Of a DNA stretch of 64,000 bases, positions 24,489-37,300 are shown one piece after another. This DNA comes from Cladophialophora immunda (Eukaryota; Ascomycota; Eurotiomycetes; Chaetothyriales; Herpotrichiellaceae). Positions within the stretch are counted from its first letter, which is position 1. Every line of letters begins with the position of its first letter. Made by a program: the position numbers and the translations under genes. The DNA lies in assembly GCF_000835495.1 (NCBI RefSeq), contig NW_015622544.1:4988855-5052854 (forward strand), given 5' to 3'. Below the pieces are notes generated by a model. That model did no database searches. It had not been told where the DNA came from and saw only the letters and a list, made by a program, of their open reading frames with translations.

Positions 24489-27400
24489 ATGAACTGGAGG
24501 GTTCTGAGTGGCATCGCCCTTGCCTGGCGTCTTATCCTACCGGTCTCCTGCTATGGCACGACGATCTCGATTGGGATCAGTTACTGTCCTGCGACATACA
24601 CGAGCTCAAGCACCACCAGCAGCGCATCGGCGACTCCTACGTGCGTGTTCTCCTCCAGGCTATGGCGCCACAAGACTGACCTCATTTTAGTATCACCCTC
24701 GGAGAACCGGTTTTTCTCACATTCTCTCTGGGTGGTTTTCCGGAATACCTTGCTGCTGATGGATCAGTCACCAATGACACACAACAAGCCGCCTCATTTG
24801 CTATTTCATCCTCCGGCCAGCTGGTGAGCGGGAGCGATTATGTGTCGACCTCCGGAGACGTTTCCTCACAGCCATTTGCAGCCTCGCCCGAGGCGCCTCT
24901 CGTGAAGAGGTTGCCTCGGATTTTCACGCTCTTCTCCATAATAGAGAATGACATCCTCGTCTGGACGAACGACGCATTCGTTGGTGGACAGGCTATCTTC
25001 TGTGTCTCTGGCTCGACCCTTTTCGTCGTTTTCAACGGAGTACTGCCACCAGGTTGTATTGGTGTACAAATCGGCGTCATCCCCACTGCAAATTCCAACC
25101 CGTCTACGACATCTTCGACCACAACCTTGCCCCAGACAAGCACAATCAGCACAATCAGCACAATCAGCGCCTCGTCCATTTCAACATCGATGCAGTCCTC
25201 GTCAACCAATTTCGCTTCAACCTCTACCAGTGTCACTACCGTGCCTACCACTGCCTCGATTTCGAGTTCGTTGGTTTCTACTTCAACCACATCAACCTCA
25301 TCGACCGATATAACCAGCTCGTCATCGGCGCCTGAGTCTTCTTCAGGTCCAGTAACTTCTTCGACAACACTTTCCGCATATCCAGCCCCGACAACGACCG
25401 GCACACCCAACTGCTTTGACCGCTCACCATTTGACGGCACTGTCAACAATGACTATCTGATTCTGTGTGATACCGACCTCCCAGGCTTCGATCTTGATGT
25501 AGTCGCGGCATCTGACATCGCCGAGTGCATTGATGCATGCAGTTCGTATGCTCCTGGATCCCAGGGGCCTTGTGTTGCAGTAGAGTTTGATATCGTGAGT
25601 CCCTGCCTTTCTCTGATTATTGCGTGAACTAAAGGGCTTTCAGCTTGCCAATACGGATCCGTGCCATCTCAAATTCGACATTGGTACTGTCAGCAGGGGA
25701 GCCAATTCATTTGCGCAGGCAGCGATTGTGGTCAACAAGCCATATTCTCCTAGTATTGTCTTCTCCGATACTGGTGTTTCTAGCAGCGAAACAAGCACGA
25801 CCGAATCGTCAACCGTTACATCTGCAACCTCCACAACGACAACTGGTATATCCACCCTGTCGAGTTCGTCGTCAGTTCCCTCGGATAGTCAGAGTACTTC
25901 TGTTGATGTTCAATCTACCTCAAGTATACAGCAGGATCTCTCGACCACCACCTCCATTATTAGTCAGTCCTCTACGTCGCCAACAATTGCCGGAACGAGC
26001 AGCCAGGCGAGCCCCAGTTCTAGCACTGGAGGCTCGTCAGGACCAAACAAGCCCTCAACTACACAACAGCAATCCAGCACGATAACCACCGCAAGGAGTT
26101 CTTCCGGTTCTTCTTCCAGCACAAATCCTCTCAGCTCTTCAGCCGGTTCAAGTTCGCTGTCCTCGTCAGCCACCTCTGTTAGTGTTACCCCTATTTCTAC
26201 TTCGCAGCCAGGATCTTCAGGTCCAGCTACGACCAGTCAATCGATCTCACGATCAAGCTCGTCACTTACGAGTACTTCGTTGGCCACTTCGTCGCGGAGT
26301 GGCAGTGCAAGCACCACTATCCCTCTTGCATCCACAACCGCAGCATCGTATTGCTCTGCCACTCCAACCACAACCAATCTTTGCTCCACTTACAACCACC
26401 AAGCGCTAAATGTTAACAGCGACGGCTACTGCTACGAGGTCGAGTGCGCGACAGGACTGCAGGGAGCTGTCTTGAGTGGGAATTCCACAACGGCTACCTC
26501 GCTCAAGAATTGTGTCGGTTACTGCACAAACTATAATGTCGCGCTACCATTTGGATGCGTGGGCGTTAGCTACCTTGGTTCGTCAAGTGGAAACAGTCCT
26601 AACTGCCTCCTTCTGTCCAGCATAACTGGGACGGTCTCCAGTGCAAACATCGATAGTGCTCGTCTGCTTTACGCTGGATATCCGTCGATCAACGACCCAG
26701 TCTTCACACCTACGAGTACCACTACACAGGCTCCAGTGTCGTCGCCATCGTCATCCCTTGCTACATCGTCGTCTCCAACCACATCTACAACATCAAACGT
26801 CCCTACGAGTTGCGCAGCCGCTCCAACTGGATCAGCGTCAGCGTGCCCAGGGAATTCTCCCACTTGTTATTCCTACAATTTCCTCGGCAACAGCGCCAAC
26901 TTTGAGATAGAATGCGCTACGGCTTTTACGGGTTCAACGGCGCAACCGCTGCTGACGTTCGACCTCACAGACTGCATTAATCAGTGTCAATATGCCAACG
27001 CTCTTCGGGCCAACAGTTGTCTCGGAGTGACATTCATGGTTACAGACGTGAGCCAGGGGTCGACCAACAACTGTTTCCCTTACTCTACGTTGACTTGTGC
27101 CACGCGGGGAAACGCTACCTTCAACAGCGCCCGCATGCTCTATGCCGGGTATCCACAAATGACTGATTATAATAACCCGAGTTTCCTATGTGCTGCTTCG
27201 ACCGCAACAACGTCTACCACTTCATTAGCGTCATCAACGAGCGTAGGTACATCGAGAGCGCCGACAACGACGAGTGTGGCAGGGGCAAGCAGCACCGTTT
27301 CTACATCTTCGACAGCGGATCTTTCTCAGGCCACTTCCACCAACTTCCCACTCGCATACCCTCAAGATCCAATCTGCAACAACAACCTCATGTCAAAATA

Positions 27401-28633
27401 CGAAGGTAGGAAAGAAGGCTGCATCTCCGAGCTCTGGTGTTGATAACTAACTATTCATCAGGGGGGCAACTCTCGGTCAACCCAGTACAAGGTCGTTATT
27501 ACGACATTGAATGTGCGGTAAGTTTACAGTCGGTGCTACCCTAACTGCTTCGTCCGGTGCTAACAGGGTACAAGGCCGATTACACCAATCCAGGCAATAA
27601 CCCTTTCGGGGCCACGACACAGCCGACCTACGACAGCTGCGCGAACCAATGTGACATTGCAGCAGGGCAGAGCACTCCCTGCTACGCGTTTTCGTGGACA
27701 GCCAGTTCTGGCCTGTGCACCTTGTTCGGCCGAGTGAGCAATGGTGTCCAACTTACAACTAATATGACCAACACGGCCGGCATCCATTCTGGTCGGTGGC
27801 TTTCCACGACAGTAGGCAGCACCACGAGTCCGCAATCCCTGCAACTATACCTCGCAAGGCCCATTCCATTCCCCGTGGGCCCGCTCGCTGCAAATTCCCA
27901 AACAACCCGCGACTACCCAGGCGGCACCAACACGTATTTCAACAGCTGGTCCGACGCCTCGCACGCCACCGTCCTCGACCTCTCATCGCAGTACGGGATT
28001 CAATGGAAGATCTTTGGCCAAGTCCAGTCGACTTTGTGGGTCACGGCCAATTTCTGGTTCACGAACACTCCCTTGGGCGTTACCGCTGCGACGCAAAACC
28101 AGTGGAGCGCCAACTCCCGAAACAGCGATACGTCGCCCCTCGTATTCCCAGCCAGCAACCTGCCGGGATATACGCTGGCCCCGTTCTGGACGTACGGACA
28201 CATCCTCGGCGCCTCACAGCAGGGCATCTACTACCAAGTCGACCTCATCTCTACCGGTCGTTATGGAATCTCGATCGAATGGTTCTTCAGCCACTACGGC
28301 CAAGACAACAACGTCTTCCACGCCGTCATGACCTACGACACGGGCGTCCCGGGGGTGTGGAGCACGTACTTTTTCCTGGCGGGCGCCTCCTCCGGCCAGT
28401 TTGAGGACCAGGGCCTTCGGCAATCCGTGGGTGGTCAAGGGAACCCGGACAGCGCCACGCAGTATTTCACCTACTGCGCTGGACAGCAGGACTGCGTCAC
28501 GCCCGGAGCGAAGATGACCATGGACACCACGAAGATCGATGTGTCCCAGGTCATGAACTACACGGCCGGCCTGTTCAATCCCAGCAATTATGGTGTGGGC
28601 ACCTGGACGTGGCAGACCAAGCCATGCTGCTAA
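24489..28633 (+). CDS. large secreted Ser/Thr-rich (mucin-like) protein with Cys modules
   Basis: Five exons: 24489-24640, 24691-25594, 25644-27405, 27462-27517 and 27575-28633, total 1310 aa. It starts with a signal peptide (MNWRVLSGIALAWRLILPVSCYG). Next comes an N-terminal beta-rich domain with CVSGSTLFVVFNGVLPPGC, similar to the DUF7908-type domain of fungal wall proteins. Long Ser/Thr linkers separate four PAN/Apple-like Cys modules (pattern YCYEVECA, CVGYC, CLLLSS; again FEIECA, CINQC; YYDIECA, CANQC). The last ~260 residues form a separate globular region with LQLYLARPIPFPVGPLA, SIEWFFSHYGQDNNVFHAV and a terminal CC; it is weakly reminiscent of nidogen-type domains. Probably a cell-surface or wall adhesin. 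The last intron has its TGCTAAC branch site overlapping a CAG, and frame requires the AAG acceptor 8 nt further on. Confidence 0.8.
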
Positions 28634-29865
28634 CGATTGACATGTTGTTCTTGAGCCCTGTGACCTCGGGTTTTGGATTCTGGATATTTGGCTGGGCAAG
28701 GATTTCCATTGAGGATAGTGTTGCCTTCTAGATTACGTCTTTTGGTGTGTTTCGAATTATATTCTTTTCTTGCCTCTGACTAGAAATTGACTGTTCCGAA
28801 ACAGTATAGAAGAGGATGGTTCTTGACTCTTTGCCTGTTGCCCTTATAGTGGCCACATTTCCTCCCTCTCCCTATTTCACCGGGCACGAAGCCCAGGAAC
28901 GTAGGTATGCGTGCGATAGACCAACAACCAAGTCGGCAAGCTCAGTGTGCAACTACTTGGACGGTCTCATTCAAACGAAGAACGCATTACTTGTCTCTCT
29001 CACATTCCGATTCATCGCTCGCCGCTCTGCTTCCCCCGGAGCAAACCCGGAGTGGTTTTGACATTGAAAGCTTCCGTTTGCTGACCGCTTTTGTTGCATG
29101 CTGTCCCTTGTTGCCCGACCCCGAAGGTACATAGCCTGAGAACCGGGCGGAGCAGCATCGGACCTGCTTGGATACTTTCGAGATGGAGAGAGACGCGGCG
29201 CGAAGAGAAGCTAAGGATAAACATAGGAGGTTTAACAAATTTGTCGGATTTGTCAGATATGCCATGTTTTCCATGTTTGCACCATATGATGCGGGTCCCG
29301 CATGTCACGTGATGGTGTTTCACGCATTGAGACCATCGAAGTTTCATTATTGACCACAGTTCGCTACCTGATATCATCGTCGCTACGACTCTCGGCGAAA
29401 CAAGGGAGCAAGTGCGCTGTTGGTGTGTTGGTCTGTGGCCTCTCTGCGGCTGAGCCGCTTCAACAGAGTATTGGCGAAGGCAGAAAAGGCCAGGCACCAA
29501 GCCACTACTTGTAGGGACCGAGGCAGTGCAGAGGCTAGCTTGTCAGCCTTGCGTGTGACCTCGTGGTCGAGATGGGCTGAAACCGACACAATCCCTCGCA
29601 GCACGCGATAACGCGATAACGACAGATATTTGGGCCCGAGAAGACGACGGTGATTTGTTTCACGCCGCTGTGACTTGCCCCGATAGCGATGATGAGCCTC
29701 GCACCAGACCATACGAGACTCAGCCTTCCGGACCACCAACAATCATAACTGTCGAGCCTGCCCCTCTACCCCTGCAGCAATTCTCTGCTGAATTTCAACA
29801 GAGCCAAAAGCCCCCCGGTCTGACTATTCGTATCATCTCGGTCCCGGCCGTTTCTGGGGCGCAAG
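28634..29865. other. intergenic
   Basis: About 1.2 kb with no supported gene. The frame at 29012-29500 (minus) and those around it are unstructured and overlap one another. 29245-29280 contains short direct word repeats (TTTGTCGGATTTGTCAG, CATGTTTTCCATGTTT). The right end is the promoter region of the NACHT gene. Confidence 0.5.
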
Positions 29866-32818
29866 ATGGTTCTCGATCCTGTAACTGCGCTGGGCGTCGC
29901 GGGGAACGTCCTCCAATTTGTCGACTTTGGTTCTCGAGTTCTGAGCACGTTCCGTGACATCAAAGCCAATGGCGGCCTCCCCAAAATCGAGACACTCGAT
30001 GCCTTCACCAGGGCCTCGTTGGATCTGACTTTGAGATTGCAGCAATGTCCGCCCAGCACCAGCAGGAAGAATGCGGCCAGCTGGGAGGTTGGTATTCTGA
30101 AAGCGAATGAACGATGTCAACGAGCTGCCAAGATCTTGGTGAATGCGCTCGAAAAGATGAGGAGACTACATGGCGAGCGTTTCGGGGCAATCCGTCAGGC
30201 TTTCTCGTCGGTGGTCAAGGAGAAGGAAATCAGTGTCCTCGCAAGAGATCTTGACACGGCCAAAACCGAGCTCACTCTGCATCTTGTAGCGTACTTAAGG
30301 TGAGCTTCGACGGTGAGAAGGCGACACGGCCATGACGAATGCTAACTTTTGCCCTAGCGCCCAACACGATAGTGATCTCGAGGAGCTGCTCCGCGCAAGT
30401 AAATCCGCCGAAACGGCTTTTTTAAAGGCAGTACGGAAAGACTACGAAGATCTCGGCGGCCAAATCGGCCGGCTGAAAGCAGTCGTGCGAGAAGAAAACT
30501 CCGCCACTCAAAAGGCCATAAGTGACTGGCAGTCGACTTCCGGCACCGAGCTGGCCAGAAAATTGGCGAAAATTGCTGAAAACACGAGACGACAGGTTAC
30601 CGACGAAGCTCAGATGAGGATGCTGGTCGGCTTGTACTTTGTGCAGTGGGGAGACAGGGAGGCCATGATATCCAAAGCCCATAAATCGACCTTCTCATGG
30701 ATATTCGGTGACAAGTTTACCTCTTCATTAAAGGGCGCGACATTCACAGATTGGCTGGAAAATGACCAACCCAAACAGGGCCTCTTCTATATACGGGGCA
30801 AACCAGGAGCCGGGAAATCATGTCTTATGCGATATTTGACAACACATCCCCAATTGACAGCCTCCTTGCAGGGATGGGCTGGTTCGAGGAAACTGCTTTT
30901 GGCGAGCTGCTTCTTCTGGAGGGCAGGGACTTCACTCCAGAAATCTTTGACGGGCATGCTCCGATCCCTTTTATACCAGCTTCTCAAACAGGAACACTCG
31001 CTCATGCAGATTGCACATCCAGAGCGCTGGCATGCCTACTACTACGGGCAATCGGATCTGGACGACTGGTCGGAACAAGAACTCACCGCTTCCATTGCCC
31101 GTCTTTTCAGTCTGGCCTCCGACTCCTTCCGGTTTGTGATCTTGGTCGATGGCTTGGACGAATACGAGGGTACGGAGGCACAGCGGCAGAATCTGGTCAA
31201 CTTTTTTGTCCGCATCGCTTCCGAGCACGACAACGTGAAGATATGCGTCTCGAGTCGGCCGTGGCCGGTTTTCCAGGAAGGGCTGAAAAAGTTCTCGAGC
31301 CTGAATCTGGAGGATTTGACCAGAAGGGATGTTGCCACCTACGTGCGAGATCATTTTGAGGAGGACGTGCACTTTCGAGAGCTACGTGCCGTCAAGCCTA
31401 CGCAATGCGACAATCTCCAATCGCAGATTGTGGACAAGGCGCAGGGCGTTTTCCTCTGGGTGATTCTCGTTGTCCGAGATCTGCTACAGCGTCTGCAAAA
31501 CGGGGCGACAATCACAAACCTTTTCAAAAGACTTGACATGCTCCCCGCCGAATTGGACGATTTCTTTATGCAAATCATCGAGTCGATAGATGCATCGGAG
31601 CGCGCCGACGCGGGAAAGATATTTCAGATCGTGACCGCGCTGCCGAAGACGCACAGGACAGTGCTGACCTTGGCGTTTACCGAGGAAGAGCACATCGACT
31701 TTGCGTTGCATCTCGAAGCAGAGGACTTGACGGAGCAGGCGATTCATCAGCTCATATCCTCCGCAAAGCGGCGGCTGAACAGCAGATGCAAGGGCCTCCT
31801 CGAAATGGGGGCGGAGATCAAGAGAGCAGGCTGGGTTGACTGGCAAGTCGAATTTCTACATCGGACGGTCTACGACTTCTTCTGCCAGAGCCAACTTGTG
31901 CGAGCCCGGCTCAACACATACACCAGCGGCAGCGTAGACGTTTCGCGGTACATGTGCAATGCGTCGCTGGTGGAATTTCTTGCTTTGGCCGACACGGACC
32001 ACCTCCCTGCGATGCATACCGAGGCCGGAGAGGACGGCATTGCCACTGCCGTAACCTTCCTCCAATATGCCTCGCAGAATGACTGCACATCGGGCTCGGC
32101 GCCACTCAGCCTACTGTCTGTCTTCCGACAACGGATAATTGAGAAATGGGACCCTTGGGGTCTGCGTGATTGCGCGAGGGTGGTCATGTTCAACAAAAAA
32201 TTCAGTCAATGGCGTTCGGTCCATCCGTTCACGCACTGGCAAGGAGACCGAGGGTCCTTCTTGGGGTTGGCCGTCCAGTTCAGTTTGACTCGCTTTCTCC
32301 GCTCCCAGCTGGACGCCAGCGTCGTGGAACTCGGAAATGGTTGGAACCTGGACAGGCTGCTCGATCTCGCGCTAGAGCCCGTCCTGCTCTTTTCGCAGGA
32401 AAGGGCCAAACCTTCTCCTGAAGTTGTGGCGCTCTTGCTCCAACGCGCCCAGAGGCCTCTGACGGATTCGTACGGCCGGAAGTCTCAGACCAGCTTCGAA
32501 GACAAGGCGGCGAAGGTGACCAGCCTCTTGGCTCGGTACAACAAGCAGTTTCCCGACGAGAAGATGGACGTGGCCTGGGCAGATGTCCTGGCGTTGCTCA
32601 TTGATCACGGCCTGTTCCGTCGTGTCGTGCCGCCGACGGTCGTTGTTGGCAGACAAGTAGGACAGATCACCAAGGCGTCCGCGGCGGAATTTCTCGGAAC
32701 GGAAGGCAGAGAGTGCCTGAGGGCCAATTTTGAGCCTGTGCAGGTGGAGAGGCTGGAAGATCTCATCTTCCGGAAAGAATACGAGTTTGTCGACACCGGA
32801 GACATCCCACAGAAATAG
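29866..32818 (+). CDS. NACHT STAND NTPase (NLR-like) with fungal N-terminal helical domain
   Basis: Two exons, 29866-30299 and 30358-32818 (58-nt intron with branch GCTAAC), total 964 aa. The N-terminus (DPVTALGVAGNVLQFVDFGS) is the helical domain common in fungal STAND proteins. The NACHT domain has Walker A GKPGAGKS at residues about 291-298, Walker B FVILVDGLDEYEG near 403 and the sensor-like KICVSSRPWPVF. It is followed by a winged-helix/DUF7791-type region with FLHRTVYDFF near residue 560. No ankyrin, WD40 or TPR repeats are visible in the remaining ~400 residues, which I cannot assign. Such proteins act as signalling switches in heterokaryon incompatibility and possible innate immunity; the role here is inferred. 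It faces a second NLR at 34379-38304. Confidence 0.9.
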
Positions 32819-32987
32819 ATCAAGATCAAATATAATATGGTAGCCCGACTTTCGAGCAACGAAACCCGGAAGCACTGGAATCTGTGAAGGTGCCATTCAC
32901 TGCAGCGCTTACAGGGAGCCGTCTCAACCTTCCGGAAGGAAAAATTGTTGAGAGCCATCCGTGTACGCCGGATATGGGAGCTTCTGA

Positions 32988-33647
32988 TCCCTCTTGAGCC
33001 TGGCAAAAAGCCATCGGCCCCCTTTGCCGAGCGACTCAAAGCCCTCCCTGGTCGAAAATCTCAAGCGGCTGGCCAAGGGAGAAGGACGCCGTGGCTACCC
33101 AGTGAGCCGCAAATGGCTCGAAGATGGGAGTCAGATATACAGACGCGCAACGAGCAACGACCAGACGGAACCTGCCCTTCCCCGAGATATTGCCAACGCG
33201 TTCCCTACAGACGATCGCGGCCGAGACATGCGGAAAGCCCTGGCGAGTGAGCTTGGCGACGGCGAGTCCGGGCTGCAGGTCTGAAAGTCTGAAATCGTCC
33301 ATCATCTCCGCAAATTCTGCCTGCTCGGCGGCCAGACAGTCCCTCTGACCTGGGAAGGGGAGCCCTCGATGGACTTTTTGGACATGAAGCTCTCCGACAT
33401 CGTCGAGGGGACCCTTCGCGACGTTATACAACAGCTAGAGCAAAGTGCCTCGGAGGCCTGGGCGCGACGGGTTCGGGCAAACGCGGCCAATATGGTGTAC
33501 CTGTTCCAGAAGAGGTCCGTCGTTTGTCGATCTCCTGGGGCGGTGCTGGAATTCACGGAAAAGTCCACACTGTGGGACGCGTCAGTGGAAATGGTCGAGC
33601 CACACGAAACGGTGGATACCGGACAGGGCGCTGGGCTCATAGTCTAA
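32988..33647 (+). pseudogene. degenerate ORF with one in-frame TGA, between two NLR genes
   Basis: One reading frame is open from just after TGA 32985-32987 to the stop at 33645-33647 except for a single TGA at 33282-33284. Both halves look protein-like in composition (LVENLKRLAKGEGRRGYPVS before it; EIVHHLRKFCLLGGQTVPL and GTLRDVIQQLEQSASEAWAR after it), so it reads as about 219 codons interrupted once. The TGA sits in a tandem octamer GTCTGAAAGTCTGAAA. There is no ATG at the 5' end. It may be a broken gene, the 3' end of a multi-exon gene or a lost tail of the upstream NACHT gene. I recognise no domain. Confidence 0.45.
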
Positions 33648-34378
33648 GGGAGGAGAGAGTGTGCGCGAGACGGTACGAGGGCGCGAGAGCACATGAGGTG
33701 GCCGTAAAGCAATTGATTGATAGTGTAGATAGGTCTCAAGAAACCATAATTATGCCCAAGACGATTCGAACAGATAAACTCCGAGAGGGGCCTCGGGAGT
33801 TTCCGCAGAAATTGGTGCCAAGTGGGGCCGCACCCCGTCACCGACTGAGCCTAAGAATACCTCTTCTCAGCCTTACGTGGGGCCCCGCTTCTATAGATTG
33901 AATCCACGAGTAGACACGATACGGAGTGATTGAGTACTACATAGCAGAACACTCAGCATTGCGCTCTTGTCAGTCATGGCCCAGTAGTGCATCATCAATC
34001 TGACAGCTTCGCCATATAAGGGACTAACTACCCAACCACGGTCGGGGTCTTAGGGCGAGTTGCCGGCGTATAATCACCCATCGCGCGAACTCTCGAGCCG
34101 GTGGTGAAGCAAGCCAGGACCTTCTTCGAGACAGAAAGGGGAGCTTGAGAGATGATCGGCAAGTCGGTCCATGAAAGCCCGAACGTTAAAGGCTTAGTAC
34201 CAAAGTCAAAATCACCTCTGCTCGTTAGCAATCATCAGGGCAAGGAAAAGGAGGCGGAGGAGGTGCGTCGGTGGACGGTAAAACGATGTTTGTATAGTCG
34301 GTGGTTCCCCTCTTTCAGCCGCACAGGGCAATGACCCAGCTTCCTGTTCTGAAGGGCCAACATAATACCAAGATGGCC
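33648..34378. other. intergenic between convergent genes
   Basis: 731 bp between the degenerate ORF and the 3' end of the PNP-NACHT-ankyrin gene. It holds no supported gene. A short GC-rich hairpin is visible at about 33780-33797 (CCGAGAGGGGCCTCGG). Confidence 0.5.
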
Positions 34379-37300
34379 CTAATGTCCTGGGTCGGCGGCA
34401 CCCAAGTCGATCAGCAGACGGACCATTGCCTGATCACCGAATCCTCTCGCCACCATCAAAGGTGTCCGGCCATCCCTACTCTGACATTCTAGGTTCGCAC
34501 CCAACTCGACCAGTAGACGGACCATTGTCGGATTCTCTAGATAAATCGCGTGCATCAGAAGTGTCTCACCGTTCTTGTCCTGACATTCGAGGTTCGCACC
34601 CAACTCGACTAGTAGACGGACCATTGTCGGATTTTTCATACTAGTCGCTTGTATTAGAGGTGTCCAACCATCCCGGTCCTGATATTCGAGATTCGCACTC
34701 AACTCGACTAGCAGACGGACCATTGTCGGATTTTTCATACTAGTCGCTAGTATTAGAGGTGTCCAACCATCCCGGTCCTGACATTCGAGATTCGCACCCA
34801 ACTCGACTAGGAGACGGACCATAGTCTGATTATCTTTCTGAACAGCTACCATCAAAGGTGTCGCACCGTACTGTTCCTGACATTCAAGGTTCGCACCTAA
34901 CTCGACTAGGAGACGGACCATAGCCTGATTATCGTTCTCAATAGCTGCCGTCATCAAAGGTGTCCAACCATTCCAGTTCTGACATTCGAGGTTCGCACCT
35001 AATTCGGCTAGGAGATGGACCATAGCCTGATTATCGTTCCCAATAGCTGCCGTCATCAAAGGTGTCCAACCATTCCAGTTCTGACATTCGAGGTTCGCAC
35101 CTAATTCGGCTAGGAGATGGACCATAGCCTGATTATCGTTCCCAATAGCTGCCATCAAAGGTGTTATACCGTGCTGTTCCTGACATTCGAGGTTCGCACC
35201 TAACTCGACTAGGAGACGGACCATAGCCTGATTATCGTTCCCAATAGCTGCCATCAAAGGTGTTATACCAGTCCGGTTCTGACATTCGAGGTTCGCACCT
35301 AATTCGACTAGGAGACGGACCATAGCCTGATGACCGAGGATACTCGCTAACATCAAAGGTGTCCAGCCGTTGTAGTCCCGACAGTCTAGATCCACACCGA
35401 GCTCGATAAGTACGCGGGCGACAGCCTCGTGATTGCACTGAATTGCCGATAGGATTGGGGTAAAACCGAATCCTCGGTCTACTGCCTCTAGATCAGCACC
35501 TAGTCCGGCTAGCAGTCGGACCGTCTTGGCACATCCTCGCTCGGCGGCTACCGACAATGGCGTCCGTCCCCATGTATCATGCAGATCGAATTGATATCCT
35601 CTCTGAATCAACATCACCATGATGTGCGTTAGCCCGAACCATGCAGCCAAGTGTACACCTGTCGGGTCTATTCGTCCCTCTTCACTGCAATAGTCCCAGT
35701 ATCTGGGCCACGTTAACAAAACTTGACTCGAGGCAGCAACTTTGGAGTCACTGATAAGAAACTGAAGAACGTCTTGTTGAGTCTCCGACTCCTCCGCGAC
35801 ATGGTGCCCCCAATATCTGGCTGCGTATTTATAGAGTGGATTAGTCCGTAGCCTTTCCGTGAACTCGTCGGCCGTGTAACAGATGCCGCTTTCGAAGTTG
35901 CCAAAGGACAAATAGGTAAGGCAAGCCTTCGTAATGTAGTTTTCTGGCTCGAGGAACCAAGTCCCTTGCTTCCTCAGGTACTCTTGTGCCGTGTAATGAA
36001 CGAGTCGGATGACTTGGCTTTGTTCGTCGACCGTGACTAGGCCGGCACAGACAGACAGGACCGTGCCCAGGTCGGGCATTCTGTCATGATCCAGTTCGCG
36101 ATCGCCAATAACCACGGCAAGAGCGTGCCGTAGCTCCAGGACCACAAGTGGACGCTTTGCATGCGTGATCCAAGACAGAGTTTTCTTTGCAAGTATCCGA
36201 AAGCCTGGTAGCTGTCCGACGATCCTCTCCATTGCATGTTTGTAAGCTTCGGCCAATGCCTCAGATTTCATCTGTTCCTTGGATCCTCGATTAGTCTTCG
36301 CTCCGAAATCTGCTAAGGTATTCTTTATTTCCCTTGGCGAGGTCTTATCCCGGAGCGAATTGAAGTAAAGTTGAGCCAAGAGGAACCTTCGTCAGTGTTA
36401 GCTGGGCAGCGTTAGTCTCGAGAGGTCAGCATAACACATACATGCCATCCACAGCCCCTATAATGCCCTTCTTGATCTCTTCCTGCAGATCTTGCCTCTC
36501 AAGCATAAAGGGTACCAGTTCTGGCATGCGTCCATCGAGATATGTTGACATGTCCTCATCGCTTGCAAGGATCTCTAGTGATATAAGTGACGCACATGCC
36601 CTGAACTCCTTGTTAACGTCAAGCATTGGCCGTGAGGTTGCAAAAATATTCAAGTTTGTATCTGCCTGTAGTCCGACAATTTGCGGTAGTAGTTTTCGTC
36701 GATGAACGGGAGACAGCTCATCCAACCCGTCAAGCAGAATTAGTGTTTTTGAGAATGAAGCAACTAAAGAGTGTAGCACTCTTAAGACTTCATTGGGTAA
36801 GGGTCGCGTTCCCCTAGCTTGGTGCTGATGATAGAGATCTTGGATCTCGACAGGTGTGGATGACAAATTCTGCGCCAGCTGTCTCAGTAAGCTAGATAGG
36901 AGCGTGGTAGCATTCTGATTCTCTTGCTGGCGAAAATCGCAATAGACATAAGCGATTCCGACCGTGGTATCTCTACTGTATCTCTTTTGGAGATCGTTGA
37001 TCACAATGGATGTTAGGATCGTCTTTCCGACTCCGGGAATCCCATGGCAGAATAACGTCTGTTGGTGGACTTCTAGCCAGTTATGATACTCTTCTGAGTT
37101 GAGAAACCACTGGCCGGTTCCTGGCTGATGCTTCGACATGAAATCGTTTTGCAGAGAGACAAAATCTGTCGGCGAAAGCCAATGGAGGATGGCCTGCTGC
37201 GTTCGCTTGGTCTGTTCGCTGACGACGGCCTTGACATCTTTCTGAATATCTATTACATATATAAAGAGGTTAGGCAGACGGTTGCCAACTTTTTGAGGCT

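Noticed and set aside
33282..33284. TGA as selenocysteine codon
   Set aside because: Most fungi lack selenocysteine machinery, and there is no selenoprotein family match around it; a broken gene is simpler.
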